From positions 1 to 33,289 of the forward strand of contig NHEP01000200.1 in assembly GCA_002171515.1 (NCBI GenBank): a stretch of 33,289 bases of DNA, read 5' to 3'. This document shows, piece by piece, positions 7,153-15,779 of the stretch (positions within the stretch are counted from its first letter, which is position 1; each line of letters begins with the position of its first letter). A program made the position numbers and the translations under genes. The notes below the pieces were generated by a model. The model had not been told where the DNA came from. It did no database searches and saw only the letters and a program-made list of their open reading frames with translations. The stretch is from a bacterium TMED88 (lineage in GTDB: Bacteria; Myxococcota_A; UBA9160; UBA4427).

Positions 7153-9186
7153 ATGGCAGTGCGATCCTCAATCTTCTTCTCGGTTCTGACAGTCTTGCTT
7201 CTGGCGAATTTTGCTCAGGCCGAGCCGGTCTCTTTTTCAGTGACTGTCGACCAGAGCTTTCTGGGAGCGGGGAGCGACGAAACATCTGCATGGTCTCCTT
7301 GCCCGTTTGGAGGCCTCTGTCCCCGCGATGGTGAGACGTGGGGGACCGATGCACCGATCGAGCTCGCCGCGATCGGCATCGCGGAAGGTGATCTGATTGA
7401 GCTGACCGCGGTAGGCAGTTTTATCACGGGGCGCTCCAATCCTTTTCCATGGATTTTTTCGGCAGAGTCGAACCAAAGTGTCAGCTCAAAGATGATTGCC
7501 GTATTTTCGGCTGCGCCGGTCGTGACGAGTTGTTCGGGTTTTACGTCATCAAGTTGCAGCGGGCTCGATGATACGGACCCGAACACCCCGCGTATTTTGA
7601 GTGCGATCGATGCCGGGGATGATTACGACACGGGACTCATGGGGCTTTCCGAGGCCGCCTCTTTTGACACGGATATTGAGGAAGACTTTTTTGTCCCCAC
7701 GACCGGAGTGGAGATCATTGTTCCAGAGGGCGCCCTCTATCTATGGTCAGCGCCCCACGACGATCAGAAAAGTACCGGGCCCTACGGGCACCTTTACTAT
7801 GGCAATCAGGCGAACGGTGGCTTCTGGATTACGGTCGAACAGGTGGCTCCGGCGGCAGACACAGATGCTGATGGCGTGGGGGATGCAGTGGATAATTGCC
7901 CGCTGGTCCCCAATGCCGAGCAAGAAGATGGAGACGTCGATGGCTACGGCGATCTGTGCGACGTGTGTCCTGATGACTTTGATCCCGGTCAAGAAGATGA
8001 GGATTTCAATGGCATTGGGGATGCCTGCGAGTGCAACCCCAATCCGGGGCCTGGGTATTGGGAGGTAACCTACGACCTTGCCGCGACTCCTCCCGGTCCG
8101 ACTGAATTTGAAATTACGGGGACACCCGGAGGTATTGGAGATGCGGTCAATCTGATTGGACCAGGGACCATGACGATCCGCTACGAGGCGGATGGCTTGG
8201 GCGCTGCGGGCAACGTTCTTGATGGTGGATCGGCAGAGGTTGTTCAGCTTAATCTGACCCAGGCGTTTACGACAGAGACCCTTGGGACCGTGGCCACCAC
8301 GGATCTTCAAAATGAGATTCCGGATAATCGGTGGAACGGAAACCCCAGCGGTGTTGTGGCCGCGGGCTCAAATTTGGGAGTCGTGAGCGGTTCGTCGGTG
8401 ACTTTCTTTACGAGTCTGAGTGACTATCGGACTTTCGGGGAAATTACGTGCAGTGGGAGTTTTTGTAGCCTGGTTCCCACCGGTTCCGTCGATGGAACGA
8501 TTTCATTGGATTTGACTGGCCTTAACTTTGGGTCGGGCGGAGTCGCCGCGAGCGCGGACTTCTCGAGTGCTCAGATCACCCTACCTGCTGATCCAGATGC
8601 GCAGCCGTACTTGACCCTTAAGGGGGGTGAGTTGTTTCGGACTTTTGTTCCTGGTTTGCCAGCGGAGCAGTGTGAGACCGATACTGATGGGGATGGTTTT
8701 CCGGATGATTCGGACAATTGTCCCGACGTCGCGAATGATCAAAGTGATAACAACGGCGACGGGGTGGGCGATCTTTGTCAGTCCGATGACGATGACGGAG
8801 ACGGATATCCTGCGTCCGAAGACAATTGTCCGGCCATCGAGAATCCGCTTCAGGGCGATGTGAACGGCAATGGCGTGGGTGATCTCTGTGAGATCAATGA
8901 TGGTGACTTTGATGGTTGGCCTGCCGGGGAAGACAACTGTGCCGATGCGTCAAATCCCGGCCAAGAAGATCTCGATGGGGACGAGGTGGGTGATGCCTGT
9001 GATAACTGCCTTTTTGATCCGAATCCAGGGCAGGAGGACGGCAATGGCAATGGGATCGGGGACGCCTGCGATCTCGTTGATCCGCCGAATGTCCCCGGGT
9101 TGTCAGCTTGGGGCCGGGCGGTCCTAATGGGCTTTGTTGCCCTCTCCGGGTTGGCTGCGAGCATACGGGCTCGGCGTGTCCGCTAG
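7153..9186 (+). CDS. Thrombospondin type 3 repeat surface protein with IPTL-like C-terminal tail
   Basis: This 677-residue exported protein starts with a signal peptide (MAVRSSIFF, hydrophobic core, cleavage after AQA near residue 23). Residues 24-235 form a beta-rich domain. A first block of about two calcium-binding thrombospondin type 3 repeats lies near 236-296, with motifs such as DTDADGVGDAVDNCP. A second beta-rich domain follows (about 300-505), then a second block of about four repeats (508-642) with repeated D-x-DGDG, DNCP and GVGDLC/GIGDAC units. The end carries VPGLSAWG, a hydrophobic helix and RARRVR (9091-9183), an IPTL-CTERM-like sorting tail. Type 3 repeats bind calcium and act as rigid spacers in secreted proteins. 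The start at 7153 was chosen for the signal peptide, because no good ribosome binding site marks any candidate; GGAG lies rather far upstream. The adhesive or structural role is inferred. Confidence 0.85.
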   Translation: MAVRSSIFFSVLTVLLLANFAQAEPVSFSVTVDQSFLGAGSDETSAWSPCPFGGLCPRDGETWGTDAPIELAAIGIAEGDLIELTAVGSFITGRSNPFPWIFSAESNQSVSSKMIAVFSAAPVVTSCSGFTSSSCSGLDDTDPNTPRILSAIDAGDDYDTGLMGLSEAASFDTDIEEDFFVPTTGVEIIVPEGALYLWSAPHDDQKSTGPYGHLYYGNQANGGFWITVEQVAPAADTDADGVGDAVDNCPLVPNAEQEDGDVDGYGDLCDVCPDDFDPGQEDEDFNGIGDACECNPNPGPGYWEVTYDLAATPPGPTEFEITGTPGGIGDAVNLIGPGTMTIRYEADGLGAAGNVLDGGSAEVVQLNLTQAFTTETLGTVATTDLQNEIPDNRWNGNPSGVVAAGSNLGVVSGSSVTFFTSLSDYRTFGEITCSGSFCSLVPTGSVDGTISLDLTGLNFGSGGVAASADFSSAQITLPADPDAQPYLTLKGGELFRTFVPGLPAEQCETDTDGDGFPDDSDNCPDVANDQSDNNGDGVGDLCQSDDDDGDGYPASEDNCPAIENPLQGDVNGNGVGDLCEINDGDFDGWPAGEDNCADASNPGQEDLDGDEVGDACDNCLFDPNPGQEDGNGNGIGDACDLVDPPNVPGLSAWGRAVLMGFVALSGLAASIRARRVR

Positions 9187-9254
9187 CTGATGCGCCCCGG
9201 ATAAAAATCACTCAAGCGGACAGCATCTTTTGGACGCGATGATCGTGAGTCGGC

Positions 9255-10214
9255 TCAAGGGCTGAGTACCAGAGGAAAGGCTCCCCGACCGCATTCACGT
9301 GCGTCCAGGGCTTCCCCGTTCTTCATCAGAAAATGGCAGTCGCGGAATGCTTTCTGTCGAACGGTTTCGAGTGGTTCTCGGGAAAGGTTGGCGTCCCGAC
9401 CTCGACTCAATCGAGACAGGCCCTGAATCAATCGGGATCGCCGGCGACGATTCGTTCGGCTTTTTGAAGACCGCCAACGGGCGCCCAGCCGAGACAGCGA
9501 ATTCATTGGATTCTGCCAGCGAATATCGTCTCCGCAGTATCGAACAGAAAGAGCTTGTCTATGCTCGCCGGAGAGGTCGTGGTGGGCGTAAGGTAGGCTG
9601 CCGTGGATGAGTCTGGGATGATGGATGATGAGATCGCCCGGAGCGGTCTCAATTACCCGCGCGTCTTTTGGGAGGGCCCCCGCAGCGTCCGCTTTAAACC
9701 CGACGAGGTCTTCAGATGACTCGATGTGGGTTCCTTTGACGTAGACCATGGGCGCCTGCGTCCGGCATACGGGTCCGGTCGCGAGCCAGCAGACTGCCAT
9801 TTGGTTTCCGCTGACAGGAAAGTACCGAGAGTCTCGATGGAAGGGAGTCCCCGGCGCGCCCGGGCCTTCTTTGAGAAAAGCGTGATCTCCAAAAGCTCGA
9901 AGGTGCGTGGTTGCGAGGACTTGCGCTGCCGTTTGGGCTAGGGGGCCCGTCGTGATGAAGTCGAAGACCGTGTTATCCCAGTGAAATGTATTGAAATGGG
10001 ACAGTGCTCTTCCAGCTGAAGGGCCCTCCGGGCTTTGGTCGGAGACGAAGAAAGGCTTCGATTGGTGTTCTGGAGCAAAAACTGATCGTAAGGCGTCACC
10101 GAGCCGGCTGATGGTCGACTCTGAAACCATTTTGGGCAGGTGCACGTAACCGTTTCGCCAGAAACATTCGATTTCGTCCGGCGTAGGATTTCTCATAGGT
10201 TGGCAAGCGGTCAT
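9255..10214 (-). CDS. Phytanoyl-CoA dioxygenase (PhyH) family protein
   Basis: This 319-residue protein fits the Fe(II)/2-oxoglutarate-dependent PhyH family. The N terminus has the usual TPDEIECFWRNGYVHLPKMV start. The iron ligands are visible as His126-x-Asp128 in GTPFHRDSRYFPVSG and as a distal His204 in PRLIHGSLP. The 2-oxoglutarate-binding arginine is expected in RQALSVRY near residue 225. Between these lie MAVCWLATGPV and VYVKGTHIESSE, typical of the jelly-roll core. Such enzymes hydroxylate small molecules or lipids, and the substrate cannot be told from sequence. The ATG at 10214 is the first that fits the family start; its ribosome binding site is weak. The last 60 residues are rich in Arg and Ser, and the family match fades there. 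It lies 74 bp after the acetyltransferase gene on the same strand, so the two are probably one operon. Confidence 0.85.
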   Translation of the reverse strand: MTACQPMRNPTPDEIECFWRNGYVHLPKMVSESTISRLGDALRSVFAPEHQSKPFFVSDQSPEGPSAGRALSHFNTFHWDNTVFDFITTGPLAQTAAQVLATTHLRAFGDHAFLKEGPGAPGTPFHRDSRYFPVSGNQMAVCWLATGPVCRTQAPMVYVKGTHIESSEDLVGFKADAAGALPKDARVIETAPGDLIIHHPRLIHGSLPYAHHDLSGEHRQALSVRYCGDDIRWQNPMNSLSRLGARWRSSKSRTNRRRRSRLIQGLSRLSRGRDANLSREPLETVRQKAFRDCHFLMKNGEALDARECGRGAFPLVLSP

Positions 10215-10288
10215 CGTAGGTCTGCCCTGCCACAGGATAGAGACAATGTTCGGAAGAGATTGCGATCGTGGTCGAATAAGCTGGAATG

Positions 10289-11002
10289 TTAGAAATGACA
10301 GATGTCCGCGTGTTCGCCCTGTAATCGACTCACGGACTGAGTCCACAGGCCTGCTCGGAAGTGGTGTAGTTCGCCGATTATATTGCGAGACATTCGTCTG
10401 TTGCGGTGCATCGAGTTCGCGTTCTGGGGCCAGATGAGTCCGATAGCGCGGCGATACCCAGCTTGATCGATCCAGTGCATCCGAAACCGCCTCATTCCGT
10501 CAGCGACCCGCTTTCCGCGGCAGTTTGGATCGACAAAAGAGTCGTAGGCGTAAACTGTATCATGGGCGAGGTGGAGCTCAGCGCTGAGGTAGTCAATCCA
10601 GGTTGAGCGGGTTGCGCACCAATTCGCGCCGACGACTCTGCCTTCGTGCCGGGCAATGAGGCAGGCTTCTCCGCGTTCGAGCCGCTTCTCAACGAGGTCT
10701 CGCGATTGATCTTTCCGGAGTGCCAGATATTCGTTGAGTTCGGAGCTTTCGAGCTGCCCGCAGTGGATGCCAATTTGAGCGCCTGCGGGCATAAGCGCAT
10801 TCCAGCCGCCGATCACGATCAGCTTGCGGTGCAGGCCGGCGGCCTGAATCGCATGGGTTCCGAGGACTTTCGGTCCCGACCTCCGGAGGATCGAGGCGGC
10901 TCGCTGAAAGGCTGTTTTTTCCGGTAAGGGGGAGGCCACGAAGCAGCTTCTCGCTATGTGTGTATGGTTCGCGTGGCATGCTTTCCGCCACCGCCCCATC
11001 AT
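10289..11002 (-). CDS. GNAT-fold N-acetyltransferase
   Basis: This 237-residue protein has a GNAT acetyltransferase pattern in its second half. A helix with EYLALRKDQSRDLVEKRLERGE precedes the strand ACLIARHEGRVVGANWCAT, then TVYAYDSFVDPNCRGKRVADGMRRF, where the R-G-K-R-V-A segment (about residues 161-169) corresponds to the acetyl-CoA pyrophosphate-binding loop, then GYRRAIGLIWPQNANSMHRNRRM, the usual last strand and helix. The N-terminal 80 residues are basic and less typical. The frame is open to 11113, which would run into the divergent GT9 gene, so I placed the start at the ATG at 11002; no strong ribosome binding site decides it. It is followed by the PhyH gene on the same strand. The acceptor is unknown; an amino group on a sugar or peptide is possible given the neighbouring glycosyltransferase. 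Confidence 0.72.
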   Translation of the reverse strand: MMGRWRKACHANHTHIARSCFVASPLPEKTAFQRAASILRRSGPKVLGTHAIQAAGLHRKLIVIGGWNALMPAGAQIGIHCGQLESSELNEYLALRKDQSRDLVEKRLERGEACLIARHEGRVVGANWCATRSTWIDYLSAELHLAHDTVYAYDSFVDPNCRGKRVADGMRRFRMHWIDQAGYRRAIGLIWPQNANSMHRNRRMSRNIIGELHHFRAGLWTQSVSRLQGEHADICHF

Positions 11003-11084
11003 ACACCAGTCGAGCCGGGGACGGTGGAGCGTGGTTTCGCGATTGATTGATACTTGGCCCTTCCCGTGATTGGAGTGGGACGGG

Positions 11085-12242
11085 ATGCAGCAGCTTGGCA
11101 AGAGGTGGGTCAATGTGCTGAAAAAAGGACAGCGCCGAACGGCGGTGGTTCTTGGCGGGAATCTCGGTGACGCCGTGATTTATTCGACGGCCCTGCAACC
11201 GATTCGCCAAGCTTTTCCGGATGATGAGCTGACGCTCATCGCCCGTCCAGAGTTTTTTGATTTGTTCGGTTCACTTGAATTTATTGACAGGACGCTTAGT
11301 GCCCACCGGGTGATCCGGGGACCATGGCTTCGAGCACGCGTTCCGGCTCGGCGACATCTTGCGCGTTGGACTCGGCGAATCTGGTCGAAGCGATATGCAT
11401 TTGACCGCCTCGTATTTCTGAACCAATTCGTGAGTCCATTGGAGCTGGAGCTGGCCGATGTCATCCAGGCTGAAGAGGTCTGGGGCTTTACCGGCGGTTC
11501 TTACCTGGGTGCCCCGCCATCGGATTGGGATTCGAGGCTCACTCACCCGCTTTCACTCTCGAACCGGGACCGACGCGGAGAACATTTACTGGTGCCACTG
11601 GGTGAGTTTTTGACGCGTTTGGGTTTTCAGGGCCCGTGGAACTCGACTCAGCCTCTGGAAGCTCTCGGCTCACACTTCCCGGCAAAAAAGGGGTCCCGCG
11701 GAATTTCGAAGGATGGGTTGGGTGTCATCTTCCCGGGTTGTAGCTACCGGAGTGATATCAAGCTCTGGCCGTCAACGCGGTACGCCGAAGCGATTGAGGC
11801 GATGGGGGTGGCAGCGCCTAAGAGATGGATTGTTTGTGGGCAAAGTGATGAGGCTGAGCTTTGCCATGATGTGGCCGAACACATTGTCCTAAAGAAAGGT
11901 CTTGCCTCAGTCGACGTCGAGTGTGGTTTGGGTCTGAAGGATTTAGTGAGTCTTCTTGCCGAAGCTTCATTTTCGCTAGGCGTCGATAATGGGGGACTTC
12001 ATCTCGCCGTAGCGCTCGGTGTGCCGAGCGTCACAATCGTCAGTGGCGCAGTGGGGGGGCTCTATTTTCCATGGGGCGATCCCAGTCGGCACCAGGCTGT
12101 CACTGAGGTTCTGGATTGTTGGTACTGTAATTACCAATGCGTCTATGATCAGGCCCGCTGTGTTGTTGATATACAAGCGAAACGGGTGGCGCAACTGGCC
12201 GATCGGGTTTTGACGGAAACAGGCTCAACTCCAGAGCAGTGA
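11085..12242 (+). CDS. Glycosyltransferase family 9 (heptosyltransferase-like)
   Basis: This 385-residue protein matches the GT9 family, which moves heptose or related sugars onto lipopolysaccharide core from nucleotide-activated donors at the inner face of the inner membrane. The N-terminal Rossmann domain shows AVVLGGNLGDAVIYSTALQP and FPDDELTLIARPEF. The C-terminal donor-binding domain shows GVIFPGCSYRSDIKLWP, KRWIVCGQSDEAEL, and the diagnostic SFSLGVDNGGLHLAVALGVPSVTIVSG near residues 305-330. A Cys cluster (CWYCNYQCVYDQARC) follows, as in many GT9 members. GGAG nine bases upstream supports the ATG at 11085 over the TTG at 11070. It diverges from the acetyltransferase/PhyH pair with about 80 bp between the starts, so those genes may be co-regulated. 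Whether it acts on lipopolysaccharide or another glycan is not shown, since no other core genes are near. Confidence 0.88.
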   Translation: MQQLGKRWVNVLKKGQRRTAVVLGGNLGDAVIYSTALQPIRQAFPDDELTLIARPEFFDLFGSLEFIDRTLSAHRVIRGPWLRARVPARRHLARWTRRIWSKRYAFDRLVFLNQFVSPLELELADVIQAEEVWGFTGGSYLGAPPSDWDSRLTHPLSLSNRDRRGEHLLVPLGEFLTRLGFQGPWNSTQPLEALGSHFPAKKGSRGISKDGLGVIFPGCSYRSDIKLWPSTRYAEAIEAMGVAAPKRWIVCGQSDEAELCHDVAEHIVLKKGLASVDVECGLGLKDLVSLLAEASFSLGVDNGGLHLAVALGVPSVTIVSGAVGGLYFPWGDPSRHQAVTEVLDCWYCNYQCVYDQARCVVDIQAKRVAQLADRVLTETGSTPEQ

Positions 12243-12349
12243 GATCTGCTGGGCAATGAGAGTTTTTAGCGTCCGATTGTTTTCATTTATGGGTGATACC
12301 GATTCGCGGTGAGATGGACGCAACCTAATTCAGGAGAGGAGAACCTTCG

Positions 12350-13480
12350 ATGTCGGGAATTCAAAGGGCTCGAATCCACGCTGCTTGGGCGACGCCCACT
12401 TCAGATCTTTGGCGGTCGACTCATCGGCGTTTTGTAAGCTGTTTTCTGCTGTGCCTTCTTGTTCCGGTGTCGGGGGCCTTCGCGGATCCGGCGCTATTTT
12501 CGGGACCTGGTCCGCATGCTGTGTCTTCTGCGACGGTTCGAAAGCAGGGGCTGGTCTTTTCGCCGAAGGCTGGCGCGAAAGAAAACCGCCGTTGGCCTGC
12601 CGTGATTTTTGCGCATGGACTCTGCGGCCCGACAAAGCGGTACAGCGAGACCCTGACCCGGATCGCTTCCTGGGGATTCGTCGTCGTTGCCAACGAGAAA
12701 CAGGAGGATTGTGGGGCTATAGAGGTGGGTCATCCTCTGTCCGCGATCGAAAACTTCTTTTTGATGCCTTTTAAGTTTGGCAATGCAGTCAACTTTTCAA
12801 AGATGGCTCAGAATGTTGAGAAGAACATTGACTATGCGCTCAGACGAAAAGATGTTGACCCAGCCCGAATCGCTTTGATGGGTCACAGCATGGGAGGCGG
12901 GGTCGTTGTGGATGTAGCGGCTCATCTGTCCCAAAAACGTCCAGGCCTCGTCAAGGCGGTGATCGGAATTGCGCCATGGAATGGAGTACAGCCCCGGCCC
13001 AGCGCCGTGGCCGAGCAGGTCAAAGCGCCGATGCTGATTTTCTGCTCGATGACCGATCTGCTCTGCCCTTGCTCCGGTGAGGTCAAAATTACGGATACCC
13101 AAGGATTGATCACAGGGCGAGCGGCCTTGGGTATTCCTCTCCTGTTCGGGCCCGATGCGGATCCCACCTGGCACGGAGGGAGTCTGGCAATTTTTGAGAA
13201 TGCCCAGAATGCGACGCTCATCGAAGTGGATGCGGTGAGCCATTTTACGATTGTCGGCGTCGACAACGGGGCTCAGATGCAGGATCTAGCCGACTGGGCG
13301 AATCAAGCCTCTGGGCTGAACTTTAGTCGTCCGGATCGACCGTACAATAATATTCCGACGATTGAGTACGCAGTGGCGTTTCTGAACCAGACGCTCAAGA
13401 TCGATCAGAGTGGCGGACAGGAGGCTCTGGGGCAGGCCGCCTCTGACCGTCGGATTGTGACGGTCAGGCGCTCTGAGTAG
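12350..13480 (+). CDS. Exported alpha/beta hydrolase (dienelactone hydrolase / chlorophyllase-like)
   Basis: This 376-residue protein has a long signal sequence (hydrophobic core FVSCFLLCLLVPVSGAFA, cleavage near residue 45) and an alpha/beta hydrolase domain. It shows the oxyanion motif AVIFAHGLCG (His89-Gly90), the nucleophile elbow GHSMGGG (Ser180), an acidic residue in FCSMTDLLCPCSG, and the catalytic-type His in DAVSHFTIVG. The pattern resembles PET-hydrolase/lipase-like or chlorophyllase-like enzymes that cleave esters outside the cytoplasm. Four cysteines around residues 235-250 may form disulfides. The start is well set: AGGAG lies eight bases before the ATG. It follows the GT9 gene by 107 bp on the same strand and ends convergent with the pyrophosphatase gene. 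The natural substrate is unknown. Confidence 0.86.
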   Translation: MSGIQRARIHAAWATPTSDLWRSTHRRFVSCFLLCLLVPVSGAFADPALFSGPGPHAVSSATVRKQGLVFSPKAGAKENRRWPAVIFAHGLCGPTKRYSETLTRIASWGFVVVANEKQEDCGAIEVGHPLSAIENFFLMPFKFGNAVNFSKMAQNVEKNIDYALRRKDVDPARIALMGHSMGGGVVVDVAAHLSQKRPGLVKAVIGIAPWNGVQPRPSAVAEQVKAPMLIFCSMTDLLCPCSGEVKITDTQGLITGRAALGIPLLFGPDADPTWHGGSLAIFENAQNATLIEVDAVSHFTIVGVDNGAQMQDLADWANQASGLNFSRPDRPYNNIPTIEYAVAFLNQTLKIDQSGGQEALGQAASDRRIVTVRRSE

Positions 13481-13524
13481 GGCTCGGGTTCGAGGGGAGA
13501 GGCGAGGCTTAGAGGTCTTACTCA

Positions 13525-13544
13525 TCAGCTCGAGGAGGAGCTGA
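13525..13544. terminator. Short hairpin between convergent hydrolase and pyrophosphatase genes
   Basis: TCAGCTC (13525-13531) and GAGCTGA (13538-13544) form a seven-pair stem with a six-base loop in the 72-bp gap between two gene ends. No U-tract follows on either strand, so a terminator role is only suggested by position. Confidence 0.35.
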
Positions 13545-13552
13545 ATGGGCAA

Positions 13553-14164
13553 CTATTCTGGGTGAAGTTCCCGATAGTCCTCCATTGCGGCCGTCACAAC
13601 TTGCTCGGCGCGCTCGACCCCATAGGGTGCATCGATTTGGACCGAGGCTTTCTCACCCGGTAAAGATTTGTAGTTTGCAAAGTAGTGCCGAAGCCGATTC
13701 ACCATAGCGTCGGGCAATTCGGAGATGTCTCGGACATTTCCCCATACGGCATCATTCTCAAGAATGGCGACGATTTTGTCGTCGGCTTCTCCCCCGTCGA
13801 TCATGGGAAAGCCCCCCACGACACGGGCGTCCAAAAGGACTTCGGCCCGAGAGATGGGGCGATCGCTGAAGATGCAGATGTCCAAGGGGTCGCCGTCTCC
13901 CCGTAGTGAGCCCGGAAGGAGGGCGGCGACTCGCTCACCGCAGAAGGTCCGGGGAATAAAACCGTACAGGTTGGGCGGCAGAGAAGAAGTTTTCTGGGGG
14001 CGATCGACGCGAAGAAAGCCTGTGTGTTTGTCGAGCTCATACTTCACTCGGTCGAAAGGTGTGATCTCTATGAACGCGTGTACGAGTTCAGGCGGATTCG
14101 GACCCACTTTGACGCCGTGCCATGGGTGTGGGCGGCTCCACTCAAATGATTCACGCTCGCTCAT
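13553..14164 (-). CDS. ppa: Inorganic pyrophosphatase, family I
   Basis: This 203-residue cytoplasmic enzyme hydrolyses pyrophosphate to phosphate and so drives biosynthetic reactions forward. Family I signatures are present: [20 protein letters not shown], the segment [20 protein letters not shown] with its conserved Lys and Tyr, and the metal-binding [13 protein letters not shown] with three Asp ligands, followed by [22 protein letters not shown]. The N terminus ([20 protein letters not shown]) matches the longer type seen in Chlamydiae and Bacteroidetes rather than the short E. coli type, as far as I can judge from memory. The ATG at 14164 has a GAGG-like site upstream. It is transcribed alone, and the 160-bp gap to the divergent propeller gene should hold its promoter. 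Confidence 0.95.
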   Translation of the reverse strand: MSERESFEWSRPHPWHGVKVGPNPPELVHAFIEITPFDRVKYELDKHTGFLRVDRPQKTSSLPPNLYGFIPRTFCGERVAALLPGSLRGDGDPLDICIFSDRPISRAEVLLDARVVGGFPMIDGGEADDKIVAILENDAVWGNVRDISELPDAMVNRLRHYFANYKSLPGEKASVQIDAPYGVERAEQVVTAAMEDYRELHPE

Positions 14165-14324
14165 GCTTTTTGCCTCATTTTAGATTTTGGACCTCAATCA
14201 ACTTCGCCAAGCTTAACGAGATCCCACACGGGATGCTTTCACGTTGTGATCAGCTGCCCTTGCGAGTTCGGCGAGCGGCCTTCGGCTCGCTATGGAATGA
14301 GGGGGTGTCTGCTAGTTTCGGCGG

Positions 14325-15647
14325 GTGCAAAAAGAGGATCTCGCAATCAATCATCCTGGCTATTGGCCTTCTTTTTGGCCCGTCGAGTGCGGTGGAAATC
14401 GCCGTCAGAAGGCAGTTCCTGGTCGATTGGACGCTGGGCGCGGTGCGGCTCGGGTTAAGTCGGTTCGCAACGGCCTTTGGAATGTCATGGTCGTTCGAAG
14501 AGATCCCGGCGAGTGGTATTTGGGCGGGACTTTACCGGCCTTTCAGGGGCCATCGCCCTATGGCTGGGTGCAGCGTATTGATCCGGAGTCGCTTGAGCCC
14601 ATCGCTCAGTCGCCCAATCTGCCATGCGGAGAGCATGTTTGGTGCGGCGCCATCTTGGCGCATGCCAACGGCTCGATTTTCTCGGTGAATGGTTGCTATC
14701 TCCATCGACTCGATCCAGTTGACCTTTCGGTCTTGGCGGAGAGGCGGCTACCTGTTGATCGGAGTCACAATGGCTTGCTGGTTTTGGCGGATGGGAGCTT
14801 GGTGACGAAAGACCTTCGTCTCGAGGGGCAGGGGGGGACCACCCTGACTCGCCTTGATGCGGATTCTCTCGAGCTGATGGGCGAACCCTTCGTTTTACCT
14901 GAAGGATCCATGGGGCGGATCGCTGCGGATATCACTGAGGAGGGGGTCGAATTTATTTACGTGCCGGGAACCGAACACATTTGGCGCCTCCTGCGAGTCC
15001 GGGATGAATGGGAAATTGATGACTGGCGACCGCGATATCGCGATCCAAATGACTCTTATGGGCTGGCATGGGATACATGCCTTTCGGGAGGCTTCTGCTG
15101 GCTACATGATTGCGGAGATATTCCGCCGGTTAGAGCGATCCACGGAACTGAGCCGAATGGCCGGTGGTCCAATCCGCCCAACCTGTCGTGGCGGCAATCG
15201 GCTCCTTGGCGGGGCGCTCAGCGATTGATCCGAATCGACCTCTCCGACGGGAGTCAGGTCAGCCACGTCGCGCCCTTTGGGAAGGCCGCAGGCGGTATTA
15301 TTGCTCCCCCGGTGCACGTGCCGTCTCATCAAATAGCAATCGCATGGGATTCGATCAACGGAGGCCTGGCGGGCTTGAATGATGAGACCCTCGAAACATT
15401 GTGGCAGCTGCCGATTCGCCCGACGATGCAACCCGTGGTGTATCCGGAGTCCGGCGAAATGGTGATCAATGACTTTACGGATCAATCCAGCGACGACTTG
15501 GTGGTGATCGATTTGGTGTCGGGTGACCTTGTGGATCGAGCCGAGACGGGTTCGAGGGTTGCCAACGGAATGTTCTTGTCTCCCGGTGAGGATCGAGATG
15601 TTTTTTATTGCAGCACCTTGACCACCGCCCGGGTGAGCTGGGGTTAG
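14325..15647 (+). CDS. Probable beta-propeller protein of unknown function
   Basis: I do not recognise a named family for this 440-residue protein. Its sequence has repeated short strands of propeller type, for example GWVQRIDPESLEPIAQSP, ILAHANGSIFSVNGCYLHRLDP, LLVLADGSLVTKDLRLEG, TTLTRLDADSLELMGEPF, RLIRIDLSDGSQVSHVAP and EMVINDFTDQSSDDLVVIDL. The blade-like units repeat about every 40 to 60 residues, suggesting a six- or seven-bladed propeller. A WHDCGDIPPVRAIHG-like loop with several Cys lies near residues 250-270. No signal peptide is visible, so it is probably cytoplasmic. The start is a GTG because an in-frame TAG lies just 12 bases upstream; the ribosome binding site is weak. It is followed by the membrane-anchored protein at 15780. 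Sugar or quinoprotein-type enzyme function is possible but not shown. Confidence 0.72.
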   Translation: MQKEDLAINHPGYWPSFWPVECGGNRRQKAVPGRLDAGRGAARVKSVRNGLWNVMVVRRDPGEWYLGGTLPAFQGPSPYGWVQRIDPESLEPIAQSPNLPCGEHVWCGAILAHANGSIFSVNGCYLHRLDPVDLSVLAERRLPVDRSHNGLLVLADGSLVTKDLRLEGQGGTTLTRLDADSLELMGEPFVLPEGSMGRIAADITEEGVEFIYVPGTEHIWRLLRVRDEWEIDDWRPRYRDPNDSYGLAWDTCLSGGFCWLHDCGDIPPVRAIHGTEPNGRWSNPPNLSWRQSAPWRGAQRLIRIDLSDGSQVSHVAPFGKAAGGIIAPPVHVPSHQIAIAWDSINGGLAGLNDETLETLWQLPIRPTMQPVVYPESGEMVINDFTDQSSDDLVVIDLVSGDLVDRAETGSRVANGMFLSPGEDRDVFYCSTLTTARVSWG

Positions 15648-15779
15648 GGAGAGTCGTCGCGCGAGTTATTTATTCCTTCAGCTCCTCGACGTGAATCCCC
15701 GTAAAATTGAAGAGGCGTTTCGAGTGTGAAAGCGTGCAATGAATGAAGTTTTTTGTGGCATACGGGGAGGGGAAGTCGA

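Noticed and set aside
7858-9080. Repeated GAT/GGC-rich DNA considered as a nucleotide repeat array
   Set aside because: The periodicity is at the protein level (thrombospondin type 3 repeats) and is explained by the coding sequence.
10215-10346. N-terminal extension of the PhyH gene
   Set aside because: The extension overlaps the end of the upstream acetyltransferase gene, and the family start is at the ATG at 10214.
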